Shown: positions 25,505 to 34,335 of the stretch, one piece after another
Layout of the letters: each line of letters opens with the position of its first letter
Position numbering within the stretch: position 1 is the stretch's first letter
Assembly (NCBI GenBank): GCA_965221725.1
Contig: OZ244909.1
Location: forward strand, 2,728,001-2,792,000
Length of the DNA stretch: 64,000 nucleotides
From: HK1 sp965221725
Lineage (GTDB): Bacteria; Pseudomonadota; Gammaproteobacteria; HK1
Direction: 5' to 3'
Notes under the pieces: generated by a model
The model's database searches: none
What the model was told of the DNA's origin: nothing
The model's input: only the letters and a program-made list of their open reading frames with translations
Made by a program: the position numbers and the translations under genes

Positions 25505-26908
25505 CTACGCTGCGAATTCCAGCCCCTCTCGATCGAGCTCTGCCATGGTGTCCTCGATGGCATCGCGCAGTATCGAGACGATGCGATCGATCTCGTTCCG
25601 GGACAGGGTGAGCGCGGGCGAGAGAACGTTCAGGTTGCCGATGGGCCGCACGATCAGGCCGCGCGACTGCGCATTGCGTGCAATGCGGTTCCCGATGCCG
25701 ATGTCCTCGCCGAAGGGTTCCTTTGACGTGCGGTCCCGGACCGACTCCACGCACAGCATGAAGTGGCTGCCGCGCACGTCGCCGACGATGGGGAGGTCGG
25801 CGAGCGTCTGCAAGCGTTCCTTGAACCAGGGACCGGTCGAGCGCACCCGCCCGCAGAGGTCTTCACGTTCCATGACGTCGATGTTCGCGAGGGCGACCGC
25901 ACAGGCGACGGCATGGCCGGAGTACGTGAATCCATGCGTCAGCATCGCACCGTCGGGACGCCGGGCCATCGCCTCGTACATGCGCTCGGACACCAGCGTC
26001 GCGGCGAGTGGCAGGTAGCCGGAGGTGATGCCCTTGGCGGTCACGATCATGTCCGGCATCACATCGAACCGGTCCTTGCTCGCAAAGAAGTGGCCCAGCC
26101 GGCCGAATGCCGTCACCACCTCGTCCGATACGTAGAGGATCTCGTTCGCCTCGCAGACCTCCTTCATTCGCCGGTGATAGCCCTCGGGCGCGACCAGCAC
26201 GCCCCCCGCCCCCATGATGGGTTCGGCGAAGAAGCAGGCCACGTTCTCCGCCCCCAGCGCGGCGATCTTTCGTTCGAACTCGTCGACCAGGAAATCGCAG
26301 TAGGAGGGTTCGTCATCGACGCCGTCCGGCATGCGGTAGCAGTTGGCTTCGGAAATGTGGTGCACGAGACCCTCGGGGAACTGGAACCCCCGCTTTTCGC
26401 TCGCCTTGCCCGAGAGCGCGGCGGAGAGATACGTGCTGCCGTGGTAGGCGTACCGGCGCGAGATGACCAGACGCTTCGACGGTTTGCCCAGCGCACTCCA
26501 GTAAAAGTGCGCGAGCCGCACCGCGGTGTCGTTGGCGACCGAACCGCCGTTGCTGTAGAAGACCCGGTTCAGATCGCCCGGTGCGAGTTCCGCGAGCTTC
26601 ACCGCCAGCTCGGCCGCGGGTGGGTTGCCGATATCGGTGAAGTAGGAGAACTGCGGGAGAGTCGCGAGCTGCCGGGTGGCGGCTTCGATCAGCTCCTGCC
26701 GGCCAAAGCCCACGTTGGCGAACCACAGCCCGCCGATGCCGTCGATGAACTTCTCGCCCTCCGCGTTCCACACGTAGGCCCCCTCCCCGCGCACCATGAT
26801 GGTGGAGCCGCTCCGGGGCCAGTCGGAGAAGTCCGTCCACGGGTGCATGCAGTGGTCGAGATCGGCCTGCCAGAGGGCCTTTGCGTCGTAGTTCCTGAGC
26901 GTTTGCAT
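25505..26908 (-). CDS. Class III (omega) aminotransferase, PLP-dependent
   Basis: A 467-residue aminotransferase of the beta-alanine/taurine/putrescine-pyruvate group. Visible features are DGIGGLWFANVGFGR near the N-terminus, the YSNGGSVANDTAVRLA cofactor-phosphate segment, GSTYLSAALSG, the DEVVTAFGR motif with the cofactor-binding Asp, and the Schiff-base lysine in MIVTAKGITSGYLP (near residue 290). The start ATG (26906-26908) follows GGAGAAGAAG. The amino donor cannot be decided. In a sulfur oxidiser taurine would be attractive, but neighbours do not support it. Transcribed away from the element at 27017-27192, which lies upstream. Confidence 0.9.
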   Translation of the reverse strand: MQTLRNYDAKALWQADLDHCMHPWTDFSDWPRSGSTIMVRGEGAYVWNAEGEKFIDGIGGLWFANVGFGRQELIEAATRQLATLPQFSYFTDIGNPPAAELAVKLAELAPGDLNRVFYSNGGSVANDTAVRLAHFYWSALGKPSKRLVISRRYAYHGSTYLSAALSGKASEKRGFQFPEGLVHHISEANCYRMPDGVDDEPSYCDFLVDEFERKIAALGAENVACFFAEPIMGAGGVLVAPEGYHRRMKEVCEANEILYVSDEVVTAFGRLGHFFASKDRFDVMPDMIVTAKGITSGYLPLAATLVSERMYEAMARRPDGAMLTHGFTYSGHAVACAVALANIDVMEREDLCGRVRSTGPWFKERLQTLADLPIVGDVRGSHFMLCVESVRDRTSKEPFGEDIGIGNRIARNAQSRGLIVRPIGNLNVLSPALTLSRNEIDRIVSILRDAIEDTMAELDREGLEFAA

Positions 26909-27016
26909 CTTCTTCTCCGAGGGGGGCGAACAGAGGTCGAATTGGACCACACCCGCGCTGCGGGTTGATCGCCACCGCAAGTCGGTATCGGCGCGGAGTG
27001 CCGCGCCGGGGCCTAA

Positions 27017-27192
27017 CCCGGAAATGTCACCCCTTCCCGGCTGCGGGCACGGATCTGACTGCTTTCGCTGCGTTGAACACGATCAGGGTGCTCGACGTAC
27101 CTACGGGTACGCCTGCGCGCCCTGACTCGCGTTCGCCTTGCGAAACCAGCCATCTCCGCCCCCTCGCTTCGTGAAGCGGTGAAATTTCCGGG
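27017..27192 (-). repeat. Full 176-bp inverted-terminus element (MITE/REPIN-like), copy 3
   Basis: Ends are CCCGGAAATGTCACC (27017-27031) and GGTGAAATTTCCGGG (27178-27192). The reverse complement aligns with 18008-18183 over the full, identical length, with differences concentrated near one end and around the middle. It lies in the opposite orientation to copy 2 and between divergent promoters. Confidence 0.85.
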
Positions 27193-27266
27193 CTGAGGGG
27201 AGGGCGGATGGATCCGGAAGTGTCTATATTCGCCCGCGGACGCTCAGCGCCACCGGCGCGCTTCAG

Positions 27267-27284
27267 CCCGGAAATTTCACCGGG
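27267..27284. repeat. Solo terminus CCCGGAAATTTCACCGGG upstream of xthA
   Basis: This 18-base quasi-palindrome matches the element end exactly for 15 bases. It has no partner end downstream and stops 27 bases before the xthA start, so it may lie in the leader of that gene. Confidence 0.65.
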
Positions 27285-27311
27285 CCTGCCAGTAGGAACG
27301 ACGGGGGATTC

Positions 27312-28085
27312 ATGCGCATCGTGAGCTGGAACGTCAACGGGCTTCGCGCCTGCACGAAGAAGGGATTTCTCGATGTGCTCGAACGTTCGCGGGCGGACAT
27401 CGTGGGGGTGCAGGAGGTGCGGGCATTCGAGCCCCAGCTTCCCGAAGCGGTGCGGGCGCCCGCGGGTTGGCACACGCACTTTGTCGCGGCGGAACGTGCG
27501 GGCTACAGCGGCGTCGGAATCTACGCGAGGACGGCGCCCGACCGGGTCAAGGGCGCGCTCGGTGATCCGCGCTTCGATGTCGAGGGTCGCTACCAGCTTG
27601 CGCGCTTCGGCCGGGTCGTGGTGGTGAACGCCTATTTCCCCAAGGGTAGCGGCAAGGACCGCGACAACAGCCGGGTCCCCTACAAGCTCGACTTCTACCG
27701 CGCGGTGTTCGACCGGGTGGAGCGGCTGCGGCGCCGATACCGCGTGTTCGTCATCGGAGACTGGAACACCGCCCACACCGAGATCGACCTCGCCCGCCCC
27801 AGGGGGAACGTCAAGAGCAGCGGATTCCTCCCCGAAGAGCGGGCGGAGCTGGACCGCTGGATGGCAGCCGGGTGGGTCGACACCTTCCGAGCGCTCCACC
27901 CCGATGCCCCGGGGCACTACACATGGTGGCGCCAGTGGGGCGGGGCACGGGAGAAGAACGTCGGGTGGCGCATCGACTACGTGCTCGCCTCGCCCGGCGC
28001 GATGCGCCGAGTGCGCGATGCATTCATCTGGCCCCACGAGACGGGCTCGGACCACTGCCCGGTGGGTGTGGATGTGGAGGACTGA
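27312..28085 (+). CDS. xthA: Exodeoxyribonuclease III
   Basis: A 257-residue AP endonuclease and 3' exonuclease for base-excision repair, metal-dependent. Motifs in order: MRIVSWNVNGLRA (Asn ligand), DIVGVQEVRA (Glu ligand near residue 34), GRYQLARFGRVVVVNAYFPKG, FVIGDWNTAHTEIDL (Asp and Asn), and the closing GWRIDYVLAS and SDHCPVGVDV (Asp-His pair). ATG at 27312 begins the conserved N-terminus. It could complement the uracil-DNA glycosylase gene about 4 kb away. A solo repeat end lies directly upstream. Confidence 0.95.
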   Translation: MRIVSWNVNGLRACTKKGFLDVLERSRADIVGVQEVRAFEPQLPEAVRAPAGWHTHFVAAERAGYSGVGIYARTAPDRVKGALGDPRFDVEGRYQLARFGRVVVVNAYFPKGSGKDRDNSRVPYKLDFYRAVFDRVERLRRRYRVFVIGDWNTAHTEIDLARPRGNVKSSGFLPEERAELDRWMAAGWVDTFRALHPDAPGHYTWWRQWGGAREKNVGWRIDYVLASPGAMRRVRDAFIWPHETGSDHCPVGVDVED

Positions 28086-28176
28086 GGGTCCGCCCGGCGC
28101 ATATACGATTTGACAAACTTCCCCCAAAGGATAGGGCGCGAGGAATGATCGGTTCGTTGTGCAAGAACCGCCGGCG

Positions 28177-28377
28177 TCATCGCAGCCAGATCAGGCACGC
28201 GACACTCGCGATCACCAGGCCTGCGCACCACACCGTCAGCCATATCTGCCGGCCGCGCCAGCCGAGCCAGGTCAGGAATGCGCCGGCGATCAGGCCGATG
28301 ACGGCGCTCAGGAGGATGAAGTCATCCGTTGCCCCCCAGGCGGAGAGGGTCGGATCCTCATCGATTCGGTATCGCAT
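28177..28377 (-). CDS. Small two-helix membrane protein, unknown
   Basis: A 66-residue protein, MRYRIDEDPTLSAWGATDD followed by two predicted membrane helices (about residues 20-37, ILLSAVIGLIAGAFLTWL, and 43-63, IWLTVWCAGLVIASVACLI) joined by a GWRGRQ turn. A GGAG lies 14 bases upstream of the ATG, which is far. It ends 91 bases after the convergent xthA stop. I do not recognise a family. The hydrophobic pattern is far from random for this GC-rich DNA, which is the main support for coding. Confidence 0.5.
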   Translation of the reverse strand: MRYRIDEDPTLSAWGATDDFILLSAVIGLIAGAFLTWLGWRGRQIWLTVWCAGLVIASVACLIWLR

Positions 28378-28558
28378 ACGGGCGCGGCTCGCTCCGGAGA
28401 GATTGGGCGGGAGTGATCGTGACCGGTTCACGGCGCTCGCGAAAGGGGGCCTTGTTGTCCAATGGCAAGTGAGCTGAAGGGAGAGGCTCGAGTGCCGGAT
28501 ACTCACTCTATCTGTTCGGTATGTACATCTCCCGCCACAAAGAGATGAGGGCCGTGGC

Positions 28559-29644
28559 GTGAACGCAATCCGGGCGGTGCGACTTTGCGCGGAGCCGATC
28601 ATCAGGCCCCACATGGATGGGCGGATGGGCGCCAACATCAGCGGCCCGTCGCTCATCCGGGTCCCGGACTGGATCGAGGAGCCGCTCGGCCGCTACTACC
28701 TGTACTTCGCGCATCACAAGGGGTCGTACATCCGGCTGGCCTGCGCCGACGCACTCGCCGGTCCGTGGCGCATGCACACGCCGGGGGCGCTTGCGCTCGA
28801 GACTTCGCTCTTCCCGGCCGAGCGCCCGGCCCTCGAATCCGTCAGCGAGGCGGTGCGCAGGGATGTCGCGGGGGCCGGCGTCGAGGAGGACTCCCTCCAG
28901 CCCCACATCGCGTCGCCCGATGTGCACGTCGATCACCGCCGCCACGAGATCCGCATGTATTTCCACGGCATGTGCGAGAACGGCGAGCAGCGCACCCGGG
29001 TTGCGGTGTCCACCGACGGCATCGACTTCGAGGTTCGCCCGGAAATCCTCGGCAACTCGTACTTCCGGGTGTTTCGGCACGCGGGGTGGCACTACGCGCT
29101 GGTGATGCCGGGGGAACTGCGCCGATCGCGTGACGGGCTGACCGGCTTCGAGTCCGGTCCGGTGCTGTTCTGCTCCGAGATGCGTCACTCGGCGGTGCGA
29201 CTGGCGGGAGATACGCTCGATGTCTTCTGGTCGCGGGTCGGCGACGCGCCGGAGTGCATCCTGCACTCGCACATCAGGCTTCCGCGCGACTGGACGCACT
29301 GGCGCGAGGAAGGTGCGCGCGTCGTGCTCGAACCGGAGCGCGCGTGGGAGGGAGTCGGCCTGCGCGTCGAGCCCTCGGCCCGCGGCGAGATCCACCGCCT
29401 CGTGCGCCAGCTCCGGGATCCGTGCGTGTACGAGGAAGGTGGCCGCACGTACCTGCTCTACAGTGGTGGTGGCGAGTCGGGGATCGGCATTGCGCAAGTG
29501 ACGGGGCTCGACCGAGCCGCCCGCGCGACTCAGGCCAGCCGGTCCAGGATGCACCGCAGGTCCGGGATGGCACCGGTGCGGTTCGTCGTCGGGCGGCGGT
29601 CGACAAGGAGCGCTTCGAGCCCGGCCGCGCGGGCGCCGTCGTAG
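28559..29644 (+). CDS. Five-bladed beta-propeller glycosidase-like protein
   Basis: About 361 residues with the repeated strand pattern of GH43/GH32-type propellers: GPSLIRVPDWIEEPLGRYYLYFAHH, IRLACADALAGPW, SPDVHVDHRRHEIRMYFHG, TRVAVSTDGIDFE, YFRVFRHAGWHYALVM, and a closing RDPCVYEEGGRTYLLYSGGGESGIGIAQV. No signal peptide is apparent. The GTG start follows GAGG with eight bases between. The substrate is unknown. The last 35 residues (after IAQVTGLDR) are Arg/Ser-rich and run 115 bases into the convergent HAD gene, so the ancestral stop has probably been lost. Confidence 0.7.
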   Translation: MNAIRAVRLCAEPIIRPHMDGRMGANISGPSLIRVPDWIEEPLGRYYLYFAHHKGSYIRLACADALAGPWRMHTPGALALETSLFPAERPALESVSEAVRRDVAGAGVEEDSLQPHIASPDVHVDHRRHEIRMYFHGMCENGEQRTRVAVSTDGIDFEVRPEILGNSYFRVFRHAGWHYALVMPGELRRSRDGLTGFESGPVLFCSEMRHSAVRLAGDTLDVFWSRVGDAPECILHSHIRLPRDWTHWREEGARVVLEPERAWEGVGLRVEPSARGEIHRLVRQLRDPCVYEEGGRTYLLYSGGGESGIGIAQVTGLDRAARATQASRSRMHRRSGMAPVRFVVGRRSTRSASSPAARAPS

Positions 29645-30231
29645 TCGTGTACGTGGCTGTCGCCGACGTGCAGCGCCTCGTGGGCATCGACCCCGAGCGC
29701 GGCGAGCGCATGGGCGAAGATCGCTCCGTTCGGCTTTGCCGCCCCCACCGCCCCCGAGTACACCACTGCGTCGAACAAGGGCGCGAGCCCGAGCGCGTCG
29801 AGTAGCGGCGGCAGCCGCGAGTCGAAGTTGGACACCACCGCGAGCCCGAGGCCGCGCCCGCGCAGCGCGGTGAGCACGCCCGGAACCTCGTCGAAGACGC
29901 GCCACGCCTGTGCGCTCGCGTAATGCGCATACAGGCGATCGAAGTACGGAGCGAACTCCGGAACCCCCCCGGCCTCGCGCGTGACGCGCTCGACCACTGC
30001 GCGCCACCAGCCGCGTTCGGCCCGATCGAGATCCGCGCCGTGCCGGCCGGGAAACGCCATGGGTGGGGCGTCGGCGAACGCGCTCCGGAATTCCGCGGTC
30101 AGGGTCTCGGGGTCGAGGTCTCCACCGAATTCGCGGGCGAGGTCGGAATAGGTGTCCCCAAGCGGCCTCGCGAGATCGAAGAGCGTTCCCGCCGCATCAA
30201 GCAGCACCGCGCGCGTCGCCGGTCTGGTCAT
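29530..30231 (-). CDS. HAD-superfamily hydrolase (REG-2/YjjG-like)
   Basis: A 233-residue haloacid dehalogenase-like phosphatase. Motif I is AVLLDAAGTLFD, with Ala-Ala-Gly instead of the standard DxDGT. Motif II is LAVVSNFDSRL, motif III AAKPNGAIF, motif IV HVGDSHVHDYDGARAAG. The DAAGT form is typical of the REG-2-like/HDHD3 subgroup; the loss of the second Asp usually weakens or alters phosphatase activity. The start is placed at ATG 30229-30231 (MTRPATRAVLL). Its 3' end overlaps the convergent glycosidase-like gene. Confidence 0.85.
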   Translation of the reverse strand: MTRPATRAVLLDAAGTLFDLARPLGDTYSDLAREFGGDLDPETLTAEFRSAFADAPPMAFPGRHGADLDRAERGWWRAVVERVTREAGGVPEFAPYFDRLYAHYASAQAWRVFDEVPGVLTALRGRGLGLAVVSNFDSRLPPLLDALGLAPLFDAVVYSGAVGAAKPNGAIFAHALAALGVDAHEALHVGDSHVHDYDGARAAGLEALLVDRRPTTNRTGAIPDLRCILDRLA

Positions 30232-30338
30232 CGTGAGTTCCGGTTGGTCGGCCGGGCGCTTGAAGGCCGGCAGCGGGGATCGCGATCGTACCTCGCCCCG
30301 CCTGGACATGGCGGCGCGGCGCGTGCGATCGTCGTCCC

Positions 30339-31256
30339 ATGTCCGGCATGGTGGAACCACGGCGCGATGGTCGCGACGCCCTGCACCGCTTTCTGCTCGA
30401 AGGTCTGGGGATTCGCGGTGAACTCGTGCATCTGGACGCCACCTGGAGGAGCGTGCTGGCGCGCAGGAGCTACCCCGAGCCGCTGCGCAGCGTGCTCGGC
30501 GAGTGCCTCGGCGCCACGGCCCTGCTGGCCGCGACCATCAAGTTCGACGGCACCCTCACCTTGCAGGCGCGCGGGGGGCAAGGTCCGGTCAGCCTGCTGG
30601 TGGCCGAAGCTACCGGCGCCCGCACGCTGCGGGGCCTTGCCCGTTTCGGTGACCTCGGCGAGGCGTCGGTTCTGCCGGACCTCATCGGCGACGCATGTCT
30701 CGCGATCACTGTCGATTCGGGGGCGGATGCGAACCGCTACCAGGGCATCGTGGAGGTGGGGGATGCGACGCTCTCCGGGGTGATCGAGCAGTATTTCGCG
30801 CGCTCGGAGCAGCTACCCACGAAGCTGTGGCTGGCCTGCGACGGCGCCGCCGTCGCGGGTCTCCTGCTCCAGAAGCTGCCCGGAGATGGCGCGGTCGTGG
30901 TCGATGCCGCCGAGCGTGCCGAGGCCTGGGAGCGCAGCATCATGCTCGCGGATACGGTGACCGACCGCGAGCTGCTCGATCTCGATGCCCACACGCTGCT
31001 GCGGCGCCTGTTCGTGACCGAGGGGTGTCGGGTGTTCCAGCCCGAACGCTGGGGCTTCGCGTGCACGTGCTCGCGCGATCGGGTCCGCACCATGCTCCGG
31101 TCTCTCGGCCGGGTCGAGTGCGAGTCGATCCTCGAGGATGAGGGCGCCGTCGATGTCACCTGCGAGTTCTGCGGGGCGCACCATGCCTTCGATGCCGTCG
31201 ATGTGGCGGAACTGTTCATGGCCGGCGCGGTGGCGGCGCCCACGGGCACGATGTAG
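30339..31256 (+). CDS. hslO: Redox-regulated chaperone Hsp33
   Basis: A 305-residue cytoplasmic holdase activated by oxidation. The N-terminal domain matches Hsp33 (LHRFLLEGLGIRGELVHLD, LLAATIKFDGTLTLQARG, IVEVGDATLSGVIEQYF), and the C-terminal redox switch has the zinc cysteines as CTC (near residue 244) and CEFC (near 279), the family's CxC...CxxC. ATG at 30339 is used; an in-frame ATG at 30348 is an alternative. It lies between the HAD gene and glcB. Together with the peroxiredoxin, DyP and thioredoxin it points to oxidative-stress handling. Confidence 0.95.
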   Translation: MSGMVEPRRDGRDALHRFLLEGLGIRGELVHLDATWRSVLARRSYPEPLRSVLGECLGATALLAATIKFDGTLTLQARGGQGPVSLLVAEATGARTLRGLARFGDLGEASVLPDLIGDACLAITVDSGADANRYQGIVEVGDATLSGVIEQYFARSEQLPTKLWLACDGAAVAGLLLQKLPGDGAVVVDAAERAEAWERSIMLADTVTDRELLDLDAHTLLRRLFVTEGCRVFQPERWGFACTCSRDRVRTMLRSLGRVECESILEDEGAVDVTCEFCGAHHAFDAVDVAELFMAGAVAAPTGTM

Positions 31257-31300
31257 CGTCGTACCACTCCCGCTGCGCCGGTGCGGAGCGGGGTTTCGGG

Positions 31301-33499
31301 TCAGGCCGCTTTCGCCTCTCGCCGCCGACGGTGCAGGATCCACTCCGTGTACCCGTTCGGCTGTTCGCGACCGGTGAGCACGAGGTCCAGCGCGGTGCGG
31401 AACTCGACGCTTGCCTCCGGGTCGGGCGCCATGGGCCGGTAGTTCGGGTCGCCCGCGTTCTGCCGGTCCACCACCGCCGCCATCCGCTCGAAGGTGGCGC
31501 GTACCTGCGCCTCCCCGACCACACCGTGCCGGAGCCAGTTCGCGATATGCTGGCTCGAGATGCGCAGTGTCGCCCGATCCTCCATCAGGGCGATGTCGTC
31601 GATGTCGGGCACCTTCGAGCACCCCACGCCCTGGCCGACCCATCGCACCACGTAGCCGAGAATCCCCTGCGCGTTGTTGTCGAGCTCGTTCTGAACCTCC
31701 TCCGGCGCAAGATTCCGGCCGGCGAGAAGCGGGATGGAGAGGATGTCGTCGAGCGATGCGCGCTCGCGCCGGGCGATTTCCCGCTGGCGTTCCGCCACGT
31801 TCACGCGATGGTAGTGCACCGCGTGCAAGGCGGCGGCGGTGGGGGAAGGGACCCAGGAGGTGTTCGCGCCCGCCCGCGGATGGCCAATCTTCTGTTCCAT
31901 CATGTCCGCCATCGCCTCGGGTGCCGCCCACATCCCCTTGCCAATCTGGGCGCGGCCGGCGAGCCCCGCCGCGAGCCCGATGTCCACATTCCGGCCCTCG
32001 TACGCGGCGATCCAGCGTTCGGCCTTCATCTGCGTTTTCGGAACGACGGGTCCCGCCTCCATCGAGGTGTGGATCTCGTCGCCGGTGCGGTCGAGGAAGC
32101 CGGTGTTGATGAAAATGACGCGGGACTTCGCGGCGCGGATGCACTCTGCGAGGTTGACGGTGGTGCGCCGTTCCTCGTCCATGACGCCGATCTTGATGGT
32201 GTCGCGGGCGAGTCCCAGCGCATCCTCGACCCGCTCGAACAGTTCCACGGTGGCGGCGACCTCCTCCGGGCCGTGCAGCTTGGGCTTGACGATGTAGACG
32301 CTGCCGGCGCGGCTGTTCGCGAACGCGCTGCGGCCGTCGAGGTCGTGCTTCGCGGCCAGCACCGTGACCATCGCGTCGAGGAAGCCTTCCGGGATCTCGT
32401 CGCCGTTCGCGTCGAGGACCGCGTCGGTATACATGTGGATGCCGACATTGCGCACGAGCATGAGGCTGCGGCCGGGGAGGGTCACGGAACCGCTGTGCGG
32501 GGCGCAGTAGGTGCGGTCGGGGGCGAGACGCCGGATGATCGTCCGGTCTCCCCTGGTGAACGACGTTTCGAGGTCACCCTTCATCATCCCCAGCCAGTTG
32601 CGGTAGATCCGGGTCTTGTCCTCGGCGTCGACGGCGGCCACCGAGTCTTCGCAGTCCCCGATGGTGGTGATCGCCGATTCGAGCACCACGTCCCGGACTC
32701 CGGCGCGGCTCAGGGCGCCGGTCGGGTGCGCGCGATCGATGTGCAGCTCGATGTGGAGCCGGTGGTTCCGCAGCAGCACGCAGGAGAGTCGCTCGTCGCG
32801 CCCGCTGGGGTGTTCCCGGTATCCGGCGAATTGCCCGGGGTCCGCGAGCCCGGTCCGACCGCCGCCGGCGAGGACGGCTTCGAGCTCGACCCCCGCACCA
32901 CCTCCACGCGCGCGCAGGGTGTAGCCGGTCACCTCGGTGTGCGAGCCGAGCGCGAGCGGTGCCGTCTCATCGAGAAAGGCGTTCGCCCACGCAATGACCC
33001 GCCTCCCCCGCTCGGGGTCGAACCCTGCAGACTTCGAGTCTTCGCGGTCGCGGGCGATGACGTCGGTGCCGTACAGCGCATCGTAGAGGCTGCCCCAGCG
33101 GGCATTGGCGGCGTTGAGTGCGTAGCGGGCATTGTCGATCGGAACCACGAGCTGGGGGCCGGCGACAAGCGCGATCTCGTCGTCGATGTGGCCCGTCTCG
33201 ATTCGGAAGTCCTCGCCGGCGGGAAGCAGATAGCCGATGGATTCCAGGAACGCTCGATATTCGCCGGGGTCAAGGGGCCGCGCCGCGCGTTCCGCATGCC
33301 ACGCGTCGAGCTGTGCCTGCAGCGCGTTGCGCCGTTCGAGCAGCGCGCGGTTCTTCGGCCCGAGATCCCGCACGATCTGTGCGAGCGAGCCCCAGAACGC
33401 TTCGGGGTCCGTCCCGGTGCCCGGGGCAATCTCGTTCTCGATCAGGTCATGCAGACATCTCGCGACGCCGAGACCGCCCATTTCCACTCTGTCTGTCAT
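31301..33499 (-). CDS. glcB: Malate synthase G
   Basis: A 732-residue enzyme that condenses glyoxylate with acetyl-CoA to malate. It shows the long isoform G architecture: DNARYALNAANARWGSLYDALYG near residue 120, ESAITTIGDCEDSVAAVDAEDK, IIRRLAPDRTYCAPHSGSVTLPGRS, then GFLDRTGDEIHTSMEAGP with catalytic-region residues, and NNAQGILGYVVRWVGQGVGCSKVPDI towards the end. The start ATG (33497-33499) follows GAGGAA. Isocitrate lyase is not in the window, so whether it serves the glyoxylate shunt or glycolate use is open. Confidence 0.97.
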   Translation of the reverse strand: MTDRVEMGGLGVARCLHDLIENEIAPGTGTDPEAFWGSLAQIVRDLGPKNRALLERRNALQAQLDAWHAERAARPLDPGEYRAFLESIGYLLPAGEDFRIETGHIDDEIALVAGPQLVVPIDNARYALNAANARWGSLYDALYGTDVIARDREDSKSAGFDPERGRRVIAWANAFLDETAPLALGSHTEVTGYTLRARGGGAGVELEAVLAGGGRTGLADPGQFAGYREHPSGRDERLSCVLLRNHRLHIELHIDRAHPTGALSRAGVRDVVLESAITTIGDCEDSVAAVDAEDKTRIYRNWLGMMKGDLETSFTRGDRTIIRRLAPDRTYCAPHSGSVTLPGRSLMLVRNVGIHMYTDAVLDANGDEIPEGFLDAMVTVLAAKHDLDGRSAFANSRAGSVYIVKPKLHGPEEVAATVELFERVEDALGLARDTIKIGVMDEERRTTVNLAECIRAAKSRVIFINTGFLDRTGDEIHTSMEAGPVVPKTQMKAERWIAAYEGRNVDIGLAAGLAGRAQIGKGMWAAPEAMADMMEQKIGHPRAGANTSWVPSPTAAALHAVHYHRVNVAERQREIARRERASLDDILSIPLLAGRNLAPEEVQNELDNNAQGILGYVVRWVGQGVGCSKVPDIDDIALMEDRATLRISSQHIANWLRHGVVGEAQVRATFERMAAVVDRQNAGDPNYRPMAPDPEASVEFRTALDLVLTGREQPNGYTEWILHRRRREAKAA

Positions 33500-33645
33500 C
33501 GGTTCCTCGCTTGCCTCGATGTACTCTCGACTGCTCCGCCTGACGGCGGAGCCTGATGATAATCGACGGACGCCCCCGGCCGCGCTTTGCCCTGCGAGGC
33601 GCGATACCATCCAACCCGCTCCCGAGCGAGGAGGAAACCCTGATC

Positions 33646-34050
33646 ATGCCGCTTCTACCTCTCATCGAATACGAAGACGCCCCTCCCGAGGTCCGCGCCG
33701 TCTACGACGACATCATGCGCACCCGTGGCACCGACTGGATCAACAACTTCTGGAAGGTGCTGGCCAATCACCCGGAAACACTCGCGCGAGTGTGGGGTGA
33801 CGTGAAGAGCGTGATGCGGCCGGGCGCGCTCGACCCGCTGATCAAGGAGATGATCTACATGGCGGTGAGCGCGACCAACAACTGCGAGTACTGCATCCAC
33901 AGTCATACTGCCGGTGCGAGGGCCAGGGGCATGACCGACGAGATGTTCGCTGAATTGATGGCGGTCACCGCGCTCGCGAACGAGACCAATCGGCTCGCCA
34001 ACGGGTACCGGGTCCCGGTCGACGATGCGTTCCGGGGCCTCCCCGACTGA
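33646..34050 (+). CDS. Carboxymuconolactone decarboxylase/AhpD-family protein
   Basis: A 134-residue all-helical protein with the AhpD-like motif ATNNCEYCIHSHTAGARARGM (here in two parts: CEYC near residue 84 and the following His). The redox CxxC with nearby His is typical of alkylhydroperoxidase-like members, which may act as thiol-dependent peroxidases. ATG at 33646 starts MPLLPLIEYEDAPP, the usual N-terminus, with GAGGAGGAA 13 bases upstream. It is divergent from glcB with 146 bases between. Confidence 0.85.
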   Translation: MPLLPLIEYEDAPPEVRAVYDDIMRTRGTDWINNFWKVLANHPETLARVWGDVKSVMRPGALDPLIKEMIYMAVSATNNCEYCIHSHTAGARARGMTDEMFAELMAVTALANETNRLANGYRVPVDDAFRGLPD

Positions 34051-34335
34051 GGCGCTTTCCGGCACGGCGAACAGCGCCCTGGTGCGCTTCCACCAGAATT
34101 TCTTATGAATTCCATAATGATTCGGTATTGGATATGCATGGTTCACCAGCCCTACTCTGACTGCGCGATAGGAGGACCGCAGAAGGAGGGTGCCATGAGA
34201 CGTAATCGCTTCGGCCGACCAACCGCCGGACCTGCGAATGCGAGAAACCCGGCTCCGGGTATGCGGGAAATGTGTTCGGCGGATGACCGCCATCATCCGG
34301 GACAAATGAACGCAGAGGAGAAGAGGACAACAGTC

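Larger units (their letters stand above)
26909..27311. other. Intergenic region carrying a 176-bp element and a solo terminus
   Basis: 403 bases between the divergent aminotransferase and xthA genes. Most of it is the inverted-terminus element at 27017-27192 and a single end at 27267-27284. No gene is credible here. A short open frame inside the element merely repeats the peptide also encoded by the 18008 copy. Confidence 0.6.

Noticed and set aside
28086..28176. Extra gene between xthA and the small membrane protein
   Set aside because: No open frame with start, ribosome site or hydrophobic pattern exists in this stretch.
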